Shown here: positions 9,882 through 19,024 of the stretch, piece after piece
Layout of the letters: every line of letters begins with the position of its first letter
Position numbering within the stretch: the stretch's first letter is position 1
Assembly: GCF_014652535.1 (NCBI RefSeq)
Contig: NZ_BMYZ01000002.1
Location: forward strand, 676,811 to 740,810
DNA length: 64,000 nt
DNA from: Cellvibrio zantedeschiae
Lineage (GTDB): Bacteria > Pseudomonadota > Gammaproteobacteria > Pseudomonadales > Cellvibrionaceae
Direction: 5' to 3'
Made by a program: the position numbers and the translations under genes
Notes under the pieces: model-generated
The model's input: only the letters and a program-made list of their open reading frames with translations
Told to the model about the DNA's origin: nothing
Databases searched by the model: none

Positions 9882-9988
9882 TTTTAAGCCTTTGGATTAT
9901 CTCGTATTGCTAAATACTAGTTAAAAGCTCTGAAAATGCAACTTAACGCGGCGGGGCTTATAGGCCGAAGGGGAGGTGTGGTCAACAA

Positions 9989-10017
9989 GGCTTCAGTTGG
10001 GTTGATTAACTGAAGCC
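9989..10017 (-). terminator. Stem-loop after the small acidic gene
   Basis: A perfect 10-bp stem GGCTTCAGTT/AACTGAAGCC with a 9-nt loop lies just downstream of the gene ending at 10031. On the minus strand it is followed by TTGTTG, a weak T-tract. It may terminate that transcript or stabilise its 3' end. Confidence 0.5.
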
Positions 10018-10030
10018 CTGAAGTGGAGGA

Positions 10031-10234
10031 TTAGAAATCGAGATCTGAAATATCGTCGTAACCGAGTTGGTCTTTAATGCGTTTGCGTTCCAGGCGGTCT
10101 TCCAGCTTGCGGCGCATTTCCAGGGTGTGCTGGCTGGCTTCTTTGCCGGTTAGCTTTGGGGCTACATCATCCTCAACTTCCATAGTTGCATCGCCAATTA
10201 AATCCGAATCTTGAGTGTCTACATCAACAGACAT
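10031..10234 (-). CDS. Small charged protein, PA3496-like
   Basis: The 67-residue protein has an acidic first half (SVDVDTQDSDLIGDATMEVEDD) and a basic amphipathic second half (MRRKLEDRLERKRIKDQL) ending in an acidic tail. It recalls the small PA3496 family of putative envelope-integrity proteins in Pseudomonas; that match is from memory of the pattern and is tentative. Of two in-frame ATGs (10240 and 10234), the second has GGAG at a proper 7-nt distance and is chosen. No signal peptide or membrane segment is seen. It has its own stem-loop downstream and an AT-rich upstream region. Confidence 0.6.
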   Translation of the reverse strand: MSVDVDTQDSDLIGDATMEVEDDVAPKLTGKEASQHTLEMRRKLEDRLERKRIKDQLGYDDISDLDF

Positions 10235-10379
10235 GTGCATGCTCCAGGTAACAGGTTGTATGGATAAATTTGACCCGCGCTATTTACCATAGGCCAAATT
10301 AAAAAAAAAGAAAAATATTAAAAAACACCCTAGTTTTTTTCTTTTAGTACTTCTTGGGATTAATCGGTCATAAGGCCAC

Positions 10380-10385
10380 TATAAT
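10380..10385 (+). promoter_or_regulatory. Sigma-70 -10 box before the protease-rimK genes
   Basis: A perfect TATAAT stands 38 nt before the GTG start at 10423. The best -35-like hexamer, TTGGGA at 10354, is 20 nt away, which is long, so the -35 assignment is open. The upstream stretch (about 10300-10345) is very A/T rich and could act as an UP element. Confidence 0.45.
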
Positions 10386-10422
10386 GTTCCCTATCAGGGC
10401 ATAAACCGACGGAGTTTTAAGC

Positions 10423-10893
10423 GTGGCACAAGTGCGAGCTGAAGGACAAAAAAAGGTGATTGGTTGGCGCGAATGGGTCGCCTTGCCAGACCTTGCGATT
10501 CCCCACATTAAAGCCAAAGTTGATACCGGAGCCAAAACTAGCGCTCTTCATGCCTTTTATGTCGAACGTTTTGAGCGCAATGGTGCGCCATGGGTAAGAT
10601 TTGGAGTTCATCCCCTCCAGTCTTCGGTTGAGCAAACAGTGGAATGCGAAGCCCCTGTGAAGGATATACGCCGGGTGACTGATTCCGGTGGCCACGCTGA
10701 AATGCGCCCCGTTATAGAAACAGCCATGGTTGTTGAGGGTGAAGTGCGGGTCATCGAACTGACGCTAACCGACCGCGAAACTATGATGTTCCGTATGTTG
10801 CTCGGCCGAAGCGCTCTGAAGCGGCGCTTTGTGGTTGATAGCGGCAAGTCGTTTTTACTGGGCGGGGATAAGTCCCGGCCTGTTCTCGAATGA
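10423..10893 (+). CDS. Retropepsin-like aspartic protease (RimK-associated, COG4067 type)
   Basis: The 156-aa protein belongs to the small family often labelled 'ATP-dependent zinc protease' (PF05618), which has a retroviral-protease-like fold. The catalytic aspartate motif is DTGAKTSALHA at about residue 32, and the conserved DSGGHAEMRPV and LLGRSAL segments follow. The start is GTG at 10423, with GGAG 8 nt upstream. It lies 56 nt before rimK, a common pairing. A role in trimming or controlling proteins modified by RimK-type ligases has been proposed for this neighbourhood but is not shown here. Confidence 0.85.
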   Translation: MAQVRAEGQKKVIGWREWVALPDLAIPHIKAKVDTGAKTSALHAFYVERFERNGAPWVRFGVHPLQSSVEQTVECEAPVKDIRRVTDSGGHAEMRPVIETAMVVEGEVRVIELTLTDRETMMFRMLLGRSALKRRFVVDSGKSFLLGGDKSRPVLE

Positions 10894-10949
10894 CCCAGTG
10901 AGCTCTATGGAGTTTGGTTTCTGGGTTAATTCCTCTTTTTAGGTTTTTT

Positions 10950-11855
10950 ATGAAAATAGCAATTCTGTCGCGCAATCGTCACCTCTATTCCACCAAGCGC
11001 CTGGTGGAGGCCTGCATTGCCCGTGGCCACGAAGTACGTGTTATCGACATTCTCAAGTGCTACATGGATATTACCTCCGCTAGCCCAGCCATTTGGTATA
11101 TGGGTGAAAAGTTGGAAGGTTTTGATGCGGTTATCCCGCGTATTGGTGCCTCTGTTACGCACTACGGTTTGGCGGTGATTCGCCAGTTTGAAATGATGGG
11201 CGTTTACTGCCTAACCGAATCTGTAGCCTTGGGGCGTTCGCGCGACAAGTTGCGCGCCCTGCAATTGTTGTCTCGCAAAGGCATAGGTTTGCCCAAAACA
11301 AGTTTCGCTTATAACGTTCATGACACCAAGGAGCTTATCAAGCTGGTGGGTGGCGCGCCTTTGGTTCTCAAATTATGTGAAGGCACCCAAGGTCGTGGAA
11401 TTGTTTTGGCAGAAACCTCCAAAGCTGCAGAGAGTGTGATTGAAGCTTTCCGCGAGCTGCGAGCTGAATTTCTGGTGCAGGAATTTATCAAGGAAGCCAA
11501 CGGCAGCGACGTGCGTTGTTTTGTGGTGGGCGGCAAAATAGTGGCGTCTATGCAGCGCACCGCGCAAGAGGGCGAGTTCCGCTCCAATTTGCATCGCGGA
11601 GGCAGTGCAAAAATCACCAAGCTCTCACCTGAGGAGCGCGCTACGGCGCTTAAGGCGGCACAAACCATGGGCTTGCATGTCGCTGGTGTAGATTTGCTGC
11701 GATCGAGTCGTGGACCTTTGGTGATGGAGGTAAATTCCTCTCCCGGTTTGGAGGGAATTGAGGCGGCTACCAAGAAAAATATTGCCGATATGATTATTGC
11801 GTTTATCGAAGAAAACGCGCGCCCCAATAACAATAAGACCAAAGGTAAAGGCTAG
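10950..11855 (+). CDS. rimK: Ribosomal protein S6--L-glutamate ligase RimK
   Basis: RimK adds glutamate residues to the C-terminus of ribosomal protein S6 and can make poly-alpha-glutamate; it is an ATP-grasp enzyme. The 301-aa sequence starts MKIAILSRN and contains the ATP-grasp features [36 protein letters not shown] and the metal-binding end [13 protein letters not shown]. The chosen ATG at 10950 gives the usual family N-terminus; the longer frame from 10914 would add unrelated residues. It is cotranscribed with the preceding protease. In pseudomonads RimK activity responds to c-di-GMP, which is of note given the c-di-GMP enzymes nearby. Confidence 0.92.
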   Translation: MKIAILSRNRHLYSTKRLVEACIARGHEVRVIDILKCYMDITSASPAIWYMGEKLEGFDAVIPRIGASVTHYGLAVIRQFEMMGVYCLTESVALGRSRDKLRALQLLSRKGIGLPKTSFAYNVHDTKELIKLVGGAPLVLKLCEGTQGRGIVLAETSKAAESVIEAFRELRAEFLVQEFIKEANGSDVRCFVVGGKIVASMQRTAQEGEFRSNLHRGGSAKITKLSPEERATALKAAQTMGLHVAGVDLLRSSRGPLVMEVNSSPGLEGIEAATKKNIADMIIAFIEENARPNNNKTKGKG

Positions 11856-11923
11856 TTTCATTGCAAGATTTGCTGGGCTGATTCCTAAATCTTGATGCTA
11901 ATGTGCGTGCGATGATTTTACTT

Positions 11924-13144
11924 TTATTCGTAACGTAAAGATTCAATGGGATCGAGATTTGCCGCTTTGGCGGCAGGTACTATCCCGAACACGATGCCAA
12001 TAATTGCGGAGAATCCCACCGAAATAGCCACCGCCCACCAAGGCACGTGAGCGGGAGGAAAGTTAGGAATCATTGCTGCTAAACCCATACCTAAAGCATA
12101 ACCAATAATTAAACCTATAAGCCCGCCGAGTAAGCAAAGCACTAAAGACTCCATTAAAAATTGCAGCAAAATATAATGGCGTTTTGCGCCTATAGCTTTG
12201 CAAATGCCTATTTCACGAGTGCGCTCGGTGACTGAAACAAGCATGATATTCATAATGCCAATTCCACCGACTAATAATGAAATGCTAACTATGCCGCCCA
12301 TCACAAAGGTTACTGCGGAAGTAATTTTAGAGAAAGATTCTTTTAGTTGTTCTGACGATTGAATTTTAAAATCGTCGTTGCCGTTTTTAATGCGATGTGA
12401 TTGCCGTAGTAACTTACGAATTTTTTCGGTTACAGTTTCCATCTCATCCAAATTTGTTACAGTCAACTGAATTTGAATATCCACTTGGGTTTGGTTGCCG
12501 TTCAAGCTTTGCATAGTGCTGTAGGGGAGTAACACTATGTCGTCTTGTTTGAAGCCCAGCATTTCGCCCTTGGGTTCTGCAAGGCCAATAATTTTTACCC
12601 ATTCAGAATTGATCTCAATAAATTCGCCGATAGGATTTTCTGGCAGCAATAAATTGTCGCGCACTTGAGTTCCTATAACACACACTCTTCGACGCGTTTG
12701 ATTATCGCTTTCAGATAGAAAGCGTCCTTTCTGAATAAACAATTGATTGACTTGCTGGTAACTATTTGTTGTACCAATAACGCGGCCCGTTGTCGATTTT
12801 GCACCGAAGCGCACCACGCTTGTAAAGCGCGAGGCTAGCATGGGTGTGATAGATTCAATTCCTTCGGTTCGATCAGTAATGAGTTGTAAATCGTCGGCGG
12901 TGATGCGTCCAAAGCGACCTTTCATTTGGTCTTCAAAAGATGTATAGGAATAAACCGATAGACTGTTAGCGCCCAAACCTTCAAATTGTTGGCCGATGCT
13001 ATAACTCAAACCCTGCACTATAGAAACGGTAGCAATCACTGAGGCCACGCCGATGATGATGCCGAGTGTAGTTAATATGCTACGAAAGCCGTGCGCGCGA
13101 ATAGAGATAAGCGCCGAACGTAAACATTCAAAAAATGTGAACAC
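11924..13144 (-). CDS. MacB-like ABC transporter permease
   Basis: The 406-aa protein has one N-terminal membrane helix (SILTTLGIIIGVASVIATV), a periplasmic MacB core domain (about residues 45-250) and three C-terminal helices with the FtsX-family signature TERTREIGICKAIGAKR. The start is GTG at 13144 with AGGAC 8 nt upstream. It is the last gene of the minus-strand operon Yip1-adaptor-ATPase-permease. MacB-type pumps use ATP to drive export of peptides, lipopeptides or macrolides through TolC-like channels by a mechanotransmission mechanism. The cargo is unknown and no outer-membrane channel gene is adjacent. Confidence 0.88.
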   Translation of the reverse strand: MFTFFECLRSALISIRAHGFRSILTTLGIIIGVASVIATVSIVQGLSYSIGQQFEGLGANSLSVYSYTSFEDQMKGRFGRITADDLQLITDRTEGIESITPMLASRFTSVVRFGAKSTTGRVIGTTNSYQQVNQLFIQKGRFLSESDNQTRRRVCVIGTQVRDNLLLPENPIGEFIEINSEWVKIIGLAEPKGEMLGFKQDDIVLLPYSTMQSLNGNQTQVDIQIQLTVTNLDEMETVTEKIRKLLRQSHRIKNGNDDFKIQSSEQLKESFSKITSAVTFVMGGIVSISLLVGGIGIMNIMLVSVTERTREIGICKAIGAKRHYILLQFLMESLVLCLLGGLIGLIIGYALGMGLAAMIPNFPPAHVPWWAVAISVGFSAIIGIVFGIVPAAKAANLDPIESLRYE

Positions 13145-13158
13145 AATCTAGTCCTGAT

Positions 13159-13851
13159 CTAATGGGCTTTTTCGTTGAAATAATCGTCTGCGAGTTTTCC
13201 ATCTTGCATGCGTACGACTCGATGACAGTGGCGCGCAATTTCCGGCTCGTGGGTTACCATTACAATCGTATTGCCTTCGTTATGTAATTCATCAAACAAT
13301 TTCATAATGTCGGCAGTGGTGGTGGAATCCAAATTTCCGGTAGGCTCATCCGCTAATAAAATAGAAGGGCTCGTAACCAGTGCGCGCGCAATTGCCACGC
13401 GTTGACGTTGGCCGCCAGATAATTGGTTGGGCAAGTGATGCATGCGATCTGCAAGCCCTACGCGTTTTAATACAGCAGTTGCTGCTTGTTCACGCGCTTT
13501 CAATGCGATACCGCGGTAAATCAGCGGCTGCATAACATTCCCCAGTGCAGATAATCGTGGTAACAAATTAAAACTTTGAAAAATAAACCCGACTTCGCGG
13601 TTGCGAATGTCAGCCAATTCATCTTGATTGAGTTGGCTGACATCGCGGTTGTTTAAAAAATAGGAGCCGCTGCTAGGTTTATCGAGCGCGCCTAAAATAT
13701 TCATCATGGTGGATTTTCCAGAGCCAGATGAACCGGTAAAGGCAACATATTCGTTAGCGGCGATGGTCAAGCTTATATCGTTCAAAGCGTGTACGGTTTC
13801 TTGCCCCATCACATAATGTTTTGCGATATTTTTAAGAACAATAAGTGACAT
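13159..13851 (-). CDS. MacB/LolD-type ABC transporter ATP-binding protein
   Basis: The 230-aa ATPase has a complete nucleotide-binding site: Walker A GSSGSGKST at about residue 36, Q-loop FQSFNLLPRL, signature LSGGQRQRVAIARAL, Walker B ILLADEPTGNLDS and the switch histidine in VMVTHEPE. It lies 14 nt before the permease and 2 nt after the adaptor gene, so the three are surely one unit. Unlike enterobacterial MacB, the ATPase and permease are separate polypeptides. Confidence 0.93.
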   Translation of the reverse strand: MSLIVLKNIAKHYVMGQETVHALNDISLTIAANEYVAFTGSSGSGKSTMMNILGALDKPSSGSYFLNNRDVSQLNQDELADIRNREVGFIFQSFNLLPRLSALGNVMQPLIYRGIALKAREQAATAVLKRVGLADRMHHLPNQLSGGQRQRVAIARALVTSPSILLADEPTGNLDSTTTADIMKLFDELHNEGNTIVMVTHEPEIARHCHRVVRMQDGKLADDYFNEKAH

Positions 13852-13853
13852 AC

Positions 13854-15140
13854 TTATTTACCGCCATTGCTTTTGCTACTTGCAGATTTCGTAGCAGTGT
13901 CTTTTTTATCGCTTGTTTTTTTATCTTCGGGAGTAATTTTTTCGCCATCTTTTAAGTAACGCAAAATACGATCCGGGCCAAGAATAATTTTATCGCCCAC
14001 TTTTACATCGTCTTTTTTGATGCTGGTGATTTCCTGGTACTCATCATCTGATAAACCCAAAGTAACTGCTACGCGGCGCGCCTTATTGTTATCAGCAACA
14101 AAAATGTAGTTGTTGGTGGCCTTTACTGCCTTGTCGTTATCGGCCTCTGTTTTTCTATCATCCGATTTTTTAGCGTCGTCATGTTGGGAGACAATGGCTT
14201 GAATAGGCACTGCGAGCTTGCTGGTTTCGCCGCTGGTAAAAATTTCTGCGCGGGCAGACATTCCCGGCCAAAGCTTAATATTTTTAGAATCTTCAAAACG
14301 AATTTTTACGGCGAAACTTAAACCGCTGCGGCCAGTGGCGACTTTTGCTGTTTCAGCAATAAACGCGACTGTGCCATTAATAGGTTGGTCTGAATGTGCA
14401 ATAGCAACCACTTCTGCACGCTGACCTACAGCAACGTTGGTAATATCGGCTTCATCCACATTGACTTCTGCGTGCAAGCTGGCGGGGTTGGCGATAGTCA
14501 TTAAACTGGATGCTGCAAAGTTCATGGTGCCGGCAATAGCGGTTTCACCGACTTTAATAGTGAGCGAAGTTACTACGCCATCAATGGGTGAGTAAGCGCG
14601 AGTTTTTGCTAAATTATTTTTGGCTTGCGCTAATTGCGCTTCTGCCTGGATTAATTGTTCGCGGCCAGATTTTACCTGGAAGTCTGCACTGGCTAACTCG
14701 AGGCTGATGGCATCAAAAGTTTGTGGATCAATTAACTTTTTATCGAACAACACTTTTTTGCGTTGCCACTGTGCAAGCAGGTTTTGATAATGGGACTGCA
14801 AGCGCTCGATGGCGATTCGTTGCATGCGCACGGCGGCCTGATTTTGCTCAGTGGCAGATATATAAGCTTCATCGTCTATTTGTAATAACAGTTGACCTTT
14901 AACGACCTTATCGCCTTCCTTCACAAAAATACTTTTTACCTTACCAATAACCTCGGTGCTGAGTTGTACCTTTTCTTCGTGGTTTAAATTTCCTGAAGCG
15001 ATAATAGACGCTTTAATGGCGCGGTTAGTCAGAGCTTCCACTTCTACTTTTTTAAGGCTGTCGCCGCTGGTCAATTTTTTAATCACCGGAACACCAATAA
15101 TTAAACAAAGTATTACACCGATAATAATTGGTTTTTTCAT
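13854..15140 (-). CDS. MacA-like periplasmic adaptor (HlyD/RND MFP family)
   Basis: The 428-aa protein has an N-terminal membrane anchor (PIIIGVILCLIIGVPVIKK), a biotinyl-lipoyl-like half motif (VKSIFVKEGDKVVKGQLLLQID), a helical hairpin at about residues 95-190, the second lipoyl half (AYSPIDGVVTSLTIKVGETA) and beta-barrel and membrane-proximal domains. It would couple the ABC permease to an outer-membrane channel. The C-terminus carries a lysine-, serine- and threonine-rich tail (from about residue 405) not usual in MacA. An internal charged insertion rich in Asp/Lys (about residues 318-338) also stands out. Confidence 0.88.
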   Translation of the reverse strand: MKKPIIIGVILCLIIGVPVIKKLTSGDSLKKVEVEALTNRAIKASIIASGNLNHEEKVQLSTEVIGKVKSIFVKEGDKVVKGQLLLQIDDEAYISATEQNQAAVRMQRIAIERLQSHYQNLLAQWQRKKVLFDKKLIDPQTFDAISLELASADFQVKSGREQLIQAEAQLAQAKNNLAKTRAYSPIDGVVTSLTIKVGETAIAGTMNFAASSLMTIANPASLHAEVNVDEADITNVAVGQRAEVVAIAHSDQPINGTVAFIAETAKVATGRSGLSFAVKIRFEDSKNIKLWPGMSARAEIFTSGETSKLAVPIQAIVSQHDDAKKSDDRKTEADNDKAVKATNNYIFVADNNKARRVAVTLGLSDDEYQEITSIKKDDVKVGDKIILGPDRILRYLKDGEKITPEDKKTSDKKDTATKSASSKSNGGK

Positions 15141-15243
15141 AGCTGGGCCATAGAGTAAAAACAGTAAATGTAAAAAAGCCGATGCAGAACACCGGCAACG
15201 TCAGGGTGTGTTAATAAGCGCGCATTGTTTAATGATGTGCTAA

Positions 15244-15951
15244 TTATTTGAGCGCTACAGCAATCCAGATACCGTAAATAATCACGCTGGGCGCTAAAAC
15301 AATTGCAGCTGATTTTGCGAGTGATTTTCCGGTCCATTGATTGAAGCCAAATATCATTAAGCCCATGCTCCAGAGCATCATAGGATCCCATGCGTTGATT
15401 GGACCAAAGAGTGGATCGTTTGGGGCAATGTGCAAAAATAAATTATTAAAGCTAATAGGATTAAGGGATTCGAGCGTGATTTGCCCGTTACTGGCCAGCA
15501 TTACATTGATGAGTGAAGCGAGTGAGGTGAATATCGCGGGAATAGAGCACCAGCAGATAAACGAAAACCATGCTTTAAAGCCGAGGTTATCGCTGTCCAA
15601 CAATTTGTTCACGAGCATTAAATAGGCGGCCATAATCGAGTAAAAAATCGAAATGCCAATCACCAATCCAGCTACTGAGCTAACACCCATCACAGTGGAA
15701 GACATTGAACTCATAGCTTTATGCATGGCTTCGCGTTCAGCGTCAGTTTTTCCGGCAGTTTGCGCGTTAACCATCTGCTCAATCATCCAGGCGAAATCTA
15801 CAGTCGCGTAAAAATAAACCATGCTGCTAATAGCTGCCGCAAGAATTAAACCCAGCGGGAAGAGCACACTCGGCTTTTCTTTAATGGCGGGAAAGGCCTG
15901 TTTAGGGGCGGTGATAATATTCATAAAAGTGTTAGATGCAGATTGCGTCAT
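15244..15951 (-). CDS. Yip1-family integral membrane protein
   Basis: The 235-aa protein has five to six hydrophobic helices (for example VLFPLGLILAAAISSMVYFY near residue 29 and IVLAPSVIIYGIWIAVAL at the end). The N-terminus has the ITAPKQAFPAIKEKP pattern seen in bacterial Yip1 domain proteins, in which a short helix precedes the membrane core. No biochemical role is established for bacterial members. It lies about 100 nt upstream of the MacA-like gene on the same strand and may be the first gene of that operon. Two overlapping palindromes sit upstream and could regulate it. Confidence 0.75.
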   Translation of the reverse strand: MTQSASNTFMNIITAPKQAFPAIKEKPSVLFPLGLILAAAISSMVYFYATVDFAWMIEQMVNAQTAGKTDAEREAMHKAMSSMSSTVMGVSSVAGLVIGISIFYSIMAAYLMLVNKLLDSDNLGFKAWFSFICWCSIPAIFTSLASLINVMLASNGQITLESLNPISFNNLFLHIAPNDPLFGPINAWDPMMLWSMGLMIFGFNQWTGKSLAKSAAIVLAPSVIIYGIWIAVALK

Positions 15952-16018
15952 GTGAGACTCCTTCTTAAAAAGTTATATTTTTATCTAACGGATCAAGAGT
16001 GGGCCACCCTTTTATCCA

Positions 16019-16049
16019 TGTGTATTATTACACTAATACACAATTGTGT
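16019..16049. promoter_or_regulatory. Overlapping palindromes upstream of the Yip1-ABC operon
   Basis: A 24-bp inverted repeat (16019-16042) has perfect 9-bp arms TGTGTATTA and TAATACACA around six bases. It overlaps a perfect 12-bp palindrome ACACAATTGTGT at 16038-16049. The pair lies about 70-100 nt upstream of the Yip1 start, where an operator would be expected. No regulator gene is adjacent. The rest of the gene-free stretch 15952-16269 contains one GC-rich hairpin and nothing else recognised. Confidence 0.45.
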
Positions 16050-16221
16050 TGATTGCAAACACTTTTGTGGTTGTTGGATTTAGATGGCTCGACTGTATGA
16101 CGGATTGATTTAGCAATAACCCAGCTGCGCAGCCTAAGTTAGATGGGGTTTTGGAATGACGAAAAAATGATAAGAGGACGCCAGTGGCGCCTGAAAGGAG
16201 GTAATAGCAGCTGAGCGGCTG

Positions 16222-16248
16222 GGCCGCATCACCAAGTGATTAGCGGCC
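16222..16248. other. GC-rich hairpin between converging-spaced genes
   Basis: Nested arms GGCCGC-ATCAC and GTGAT-TA-GCGGCC enclose a 3-nt loop. It lies just downstream of the GGDEF-EAL gene on the minus strand but has no T-tract, so it may be a transcript 3'-end stabiliser or a REP-like element rather than a classical terminator. Confidence 0.5.
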
Positions 16249-16269
16249 TTGAGCGTGCGTGCAAATTAA

Positions 16270-18567
16270 TTAAGCGCCCATTTTGTAGCTTTCGAGTGGA
16301 ATTACGGTGCCGTCAAAACAGAAGCGGCCACCGTGGAAATGGCTTTCAAATTGTTTTGGCGACATGGGTTTAGCGTAGAGAAAACCTTGTGCTTGATCGC
16401 AACCTCGTTGGCGTAACCACTCGGCTTGATGCTCGGTTTCAACGCCCTCTGCTACCACCCGCAATTGCATGCTGTGCGCCAAACCAATAATGGTTTTGGT
16501 GATTGCAGCATCGTTCATATCGTCATGGATATCATTCACAAAGCTGCGGTCAATTTTTAATTTTTGGATGGGGAAACGCTGCAAGTAGGCGAGTGATGAA
16601 TAACCAGTACCGAAATCGTCAATCGCCAAATACATACCCATTTGGTTGAGCTGGTTGAGTTGGTTAATGGTTTCACCGGCGTGTTCCATTGCGCAGCTTT
16701 CGGTAATCTCCAGCTCCAAATATTCCGGTGCGAGTTGTGTTTCTCGCAAAATCGCTTCTACCTTGCCAGGGAAATTCTTTTGGCGGAATTGGCGCGGCGA
16801 TAAATTCACGGCAATCTTGCCTACTTTTTTGCCGGCATCCAACCATATTTTTTGTTGGCGGCAAGCTTCACGCAAAACCCATTCGCCAATGGGCACAATC
16901 AAGCCTGTTTCTTCAGCGAGCGGAATAAAATGCGCAGGAGATACCAAACCACGCTCTGGATGTTGCCAGCGCACTAGCGCCTCTACACCCATTAATTCGC
17001 CAGTTTTTAAATCAATTTGCGGTTGGTAGTGCAATGTAAATTGATTTAATTCCAGTGCGCGACGTAAATCATTTTCCAGCAGCAAATAATTAACGGCGGT
17101 TGCGTTCATACCTTTGGTGTAGAACTGGCAATTATTTTTTCCTGCCTCTTTCGCTTTATACATGGCGATGTCGGCGTGCTTAAGAAGCTCGTCAGTATCT
17201 TCGCCATCTTCAGGAAAAATACTTACGCCGATACTGACTGTCGATGTAATTTCGTGACCGCTAATTTCCATGGGGCGCGCTAGCGTTACCAGTAATTTGT
17301 TGGCGACAAACATAACGTCTTCAATATCGTGTACGCCTTCTAGTACCACAACGAATTCGTCGCCACCCAAGCGCGCAACTGTGTCCATATCACGTACGCC
17401 TTCATTTAGGCGAGTGGAAATGGCTTTAAGCATAAGGTCGCCAGCGTCGTGACCGAGGCTGTCGTTAATATTTTTAAATCGGTCGATATCGAGCAGCATT
17501 AAAGCAACTTTGGAGTTGCCGCGGCGTGCGCGTGCAAGGCCATGATAAATGCGGTCATAAAACAGCGAGCGGTTAGGTAATCCGGTAAGCGAATCGTGGA
17601 ACGCCATATAATTCAAGCGCGATTGCTGTTCGCGCAGTGCGTTTTCAGCGAGCTTGCGCTCGGAAATATCGGTGCCGATAGTACACACACCAAACACGCG
17701 ATTGTCTTTACTGCGCAGCGGAAACTTCACCATTAAATAGGTGTGCATGCTGCCGTCTTTATGCATTAAATCCAATTCGACTTCGTAGGTTTGTTGCTTG
17801 GTTTTCGTCGCTGTATCAATATCGCAAATGGATTGCGCAACATCTTTGGGATAAACATCAAAAACATTTTTTCCCACAAAGCCGGTGTCGTCGATATTCG
17901 CCATCTGTTTGAAATGTTCAGAAGCGAGTACCACGTTGCCATCCAAATCTTTTACTGAAATCAATGCAGGGGAAAAACGTAAAATCGCATTGAGATAAGT
18001 TTCACTGGCCCACAGTGCTTGTTCCGCTAAACGGAAGCGTTCGGATTGCTCCTCGTGGTGCCACATATCAATAACCTGGCGAACCAAAAGCGAACTGAAA
18101 GTCCAGACTGAATCCAGCTCATTAACTGCTTTAATCAAGCTCGTTAAGCCATGTTCGGCTTCCATATAAAACACAGCGATGGTTTTATTGTTTTCCAAAA
18201 TCGGGTGGAGATAACAGGCATTGCAGCCTTTCTTGGTAAACATCGCGCCCATCAGCTGGATTTGATCGGTATCCAAAGCTTGGGGTTTGCCAGAATCAAA
18301 AACCTGATGAATGTGTTGGTGCGGTAGATAGTTAAGGCGATTGAGCGAGGTGGTGATGCCATTAACCAATAGTTCGGATTCTTGCTGGGAGGCAATGGCC
18401 TCAACGTAGAGATGGCTATCGCGCTCCACTACCAAAACGGCGCGGCTGATAACGGCTTTCGCAACAACTAATTTAACCAATCGCTCCGCGATTTCTTTGT
18501 GATTCAAATTGGTAAAAAGTTGCTGGAACTTTTTTATTAACTCCACCGCATTATTTTTGTTTTGCAT
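16270..18567 (-). CDS. GAF-PAS-GGDEF-EAL c-di-GMP signalling protein
   Basis: The 765-aa soluble protein has a GAF-like region at about 1-165, a PAS domain at about 185-305 (AILRFSPALISVKDLDGNVV), a GGDEF domain at 320-480 and an EAL domain at 495-745. GGDEF is canonical (ARLGGDEFVVVL) with an intact I-site RDMD five residues upstream. The EAL site is also canonical (VEALVRWQHP, the glutamate in ITESCAMEH, and DDFGTGYSSL). Both cyclase and phosphodiesterase activities are therefore possible, with one probably dominating under sensory control. No membrane helices are seen. A structured element lies about 75 nt upstream of the start and could be its 5' leader. Confidence 0.9.
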   Translation of the reverse strand: MQNKNNAVELIKKFQQLFTNLNHKEIAERLVKLVVAKAVISRAVLVVERDSHLYVEAIASQQESELLVNGITTSLNRLNYLPHQHIHQVFDSGKPQALDTDQIQLMGAMFTKKGCNACYLHPILENNKTIAVFYMEAEHGLTSLIKAVNELDSVWTFSSLLVRQVIDMWHHEEQSERFRLAEQALWASETYLNAILRFSPALISVKDLDGNVVLASEHFKQMANIDDTGFVGKNVFDVYPKDVAQSICDIDTATKTKQQTYEVELDLMHKDGSMHTYLMVKFPLRSKDNRVFGVCTIGTDISERKLAENALREQQSRLNYMAFHDSLTGLPNRSLFYDRIYHGLARARRGNSKVALMLLDIDRFKNINDSLGHDAGDLMLKAISTRLNEGVRDMDTVARLGGDEFVVVLEGVHDIEDVMFVANKLLVTLARPMEISGHEITSTVSIGVSIFPEDGEDTDELLKHADIAMYKAKEAGKNNCQFYTKGMNATAVNYLLLENDLRRALELNQFTLHYQPQIDLKTGELMGVEALVRWQHPERGLVSPAHFIPLAEETGLIVPIGEWVLREACRQQKIWLDAGKKVGKIAVNLSPRQFRQKNFPGKVEAILRETQLAPEYLELEITESCAMEHAGETINQLNQLNQMGMYLAIDDFGTGYSSLAYLQRFPIQKLKIDRSFVNDIHDDMNDAAITKTIIGLAHSMQLRVVAEGVETEHQAEWLRQRGCDQAQGFLYAKPMSPKQFESHFHGGRFCFDGTVIPLESYKMGA

Positions 18568-18643
18568 AGCTGCCCACTAGGGATGATTATCGGGGCGGCA
18601 GGGGATCTGCCAGCCCTCATCACTTAATACATAAATAGTGATA

Positions 18644-18750
18644 GCCGCGAGCACAGGAAATCCCTACGCCGGGGACTGTGCTAGCTCAACTGACTGCTTT
18701 CGTCCGAAAGCACGTTGGCGGCCTAGCTGCCTTGCAAACTCATTCAAGGC
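18644..18750. ncRNA. Candidate structured RNA upstream of the GGDEF-EAL gene
   Basis: Four consistent stems fold this 107-nt segment. P1 pairs GCCGC (18644-18648) with GCGGC (18718-18722). P2 pairs GCACAG (18651-18656) with CTGTGC (18676-18681) and is extended inside by TCCC/GGGA. P3 pairs GCTTTC (18696-18701) with GAAAGC (18706-18711). P4 pairs GCCTTG (18729-18734) with CAAGGC (18745-18750). The strand is undecided. On the minus strand it would be a 5' leader of the c-di-GMP gene. I compared it by eye with c-di-GMP-I, cobalamin, guanidine and TPP riboswitch consensus motifs and found no match. The rest of the gap 18568-19024 shows a weak -10 (TATACT, 18935) for the plus-strand gene. Confidence 0.4.
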
Positions 18751-19024
18751 TTATATCAGGGGCCTTACATCCACTTTCTTATTGCATAATGCGCATCAGT
18801 GCACATATAGCTTTTCCTCATCATAAACAAAAAACATTATGATGTCTGTAATAAAAAGAAAACCTGGGTGTTTCGGTTACATAGGGAAACACTTGTTCAA
18901 AAAACAATCTGCATGCCAATTTGTAAATCTTATCTATACTAGAGGCAGCCCTATGCCATTTTGGCTGGGAAATGACCTGGCAATAATAGTTATTAATAAC
19001 GATGGTTAAGGTTGGAGGCGCCAA

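Noticed and set aside
16190..16215. AAAGGAGGTAAT, a strong Shine-Dalgarno-like sequence on the plus strand
   Set aside because: No start codon lies at a suitable distance, and no plus-strand gene follows before the GGDEF-EAL stop.
18601..18790. Known c-di-GMP-I riboswitch
   Set aside because: The strand and distance fit, and a stretch resembling GGACG-AAAGC exists on the minus strand, but the other conserved blocks of that family are missing, so it is listed only as an unassigned structured RNA.
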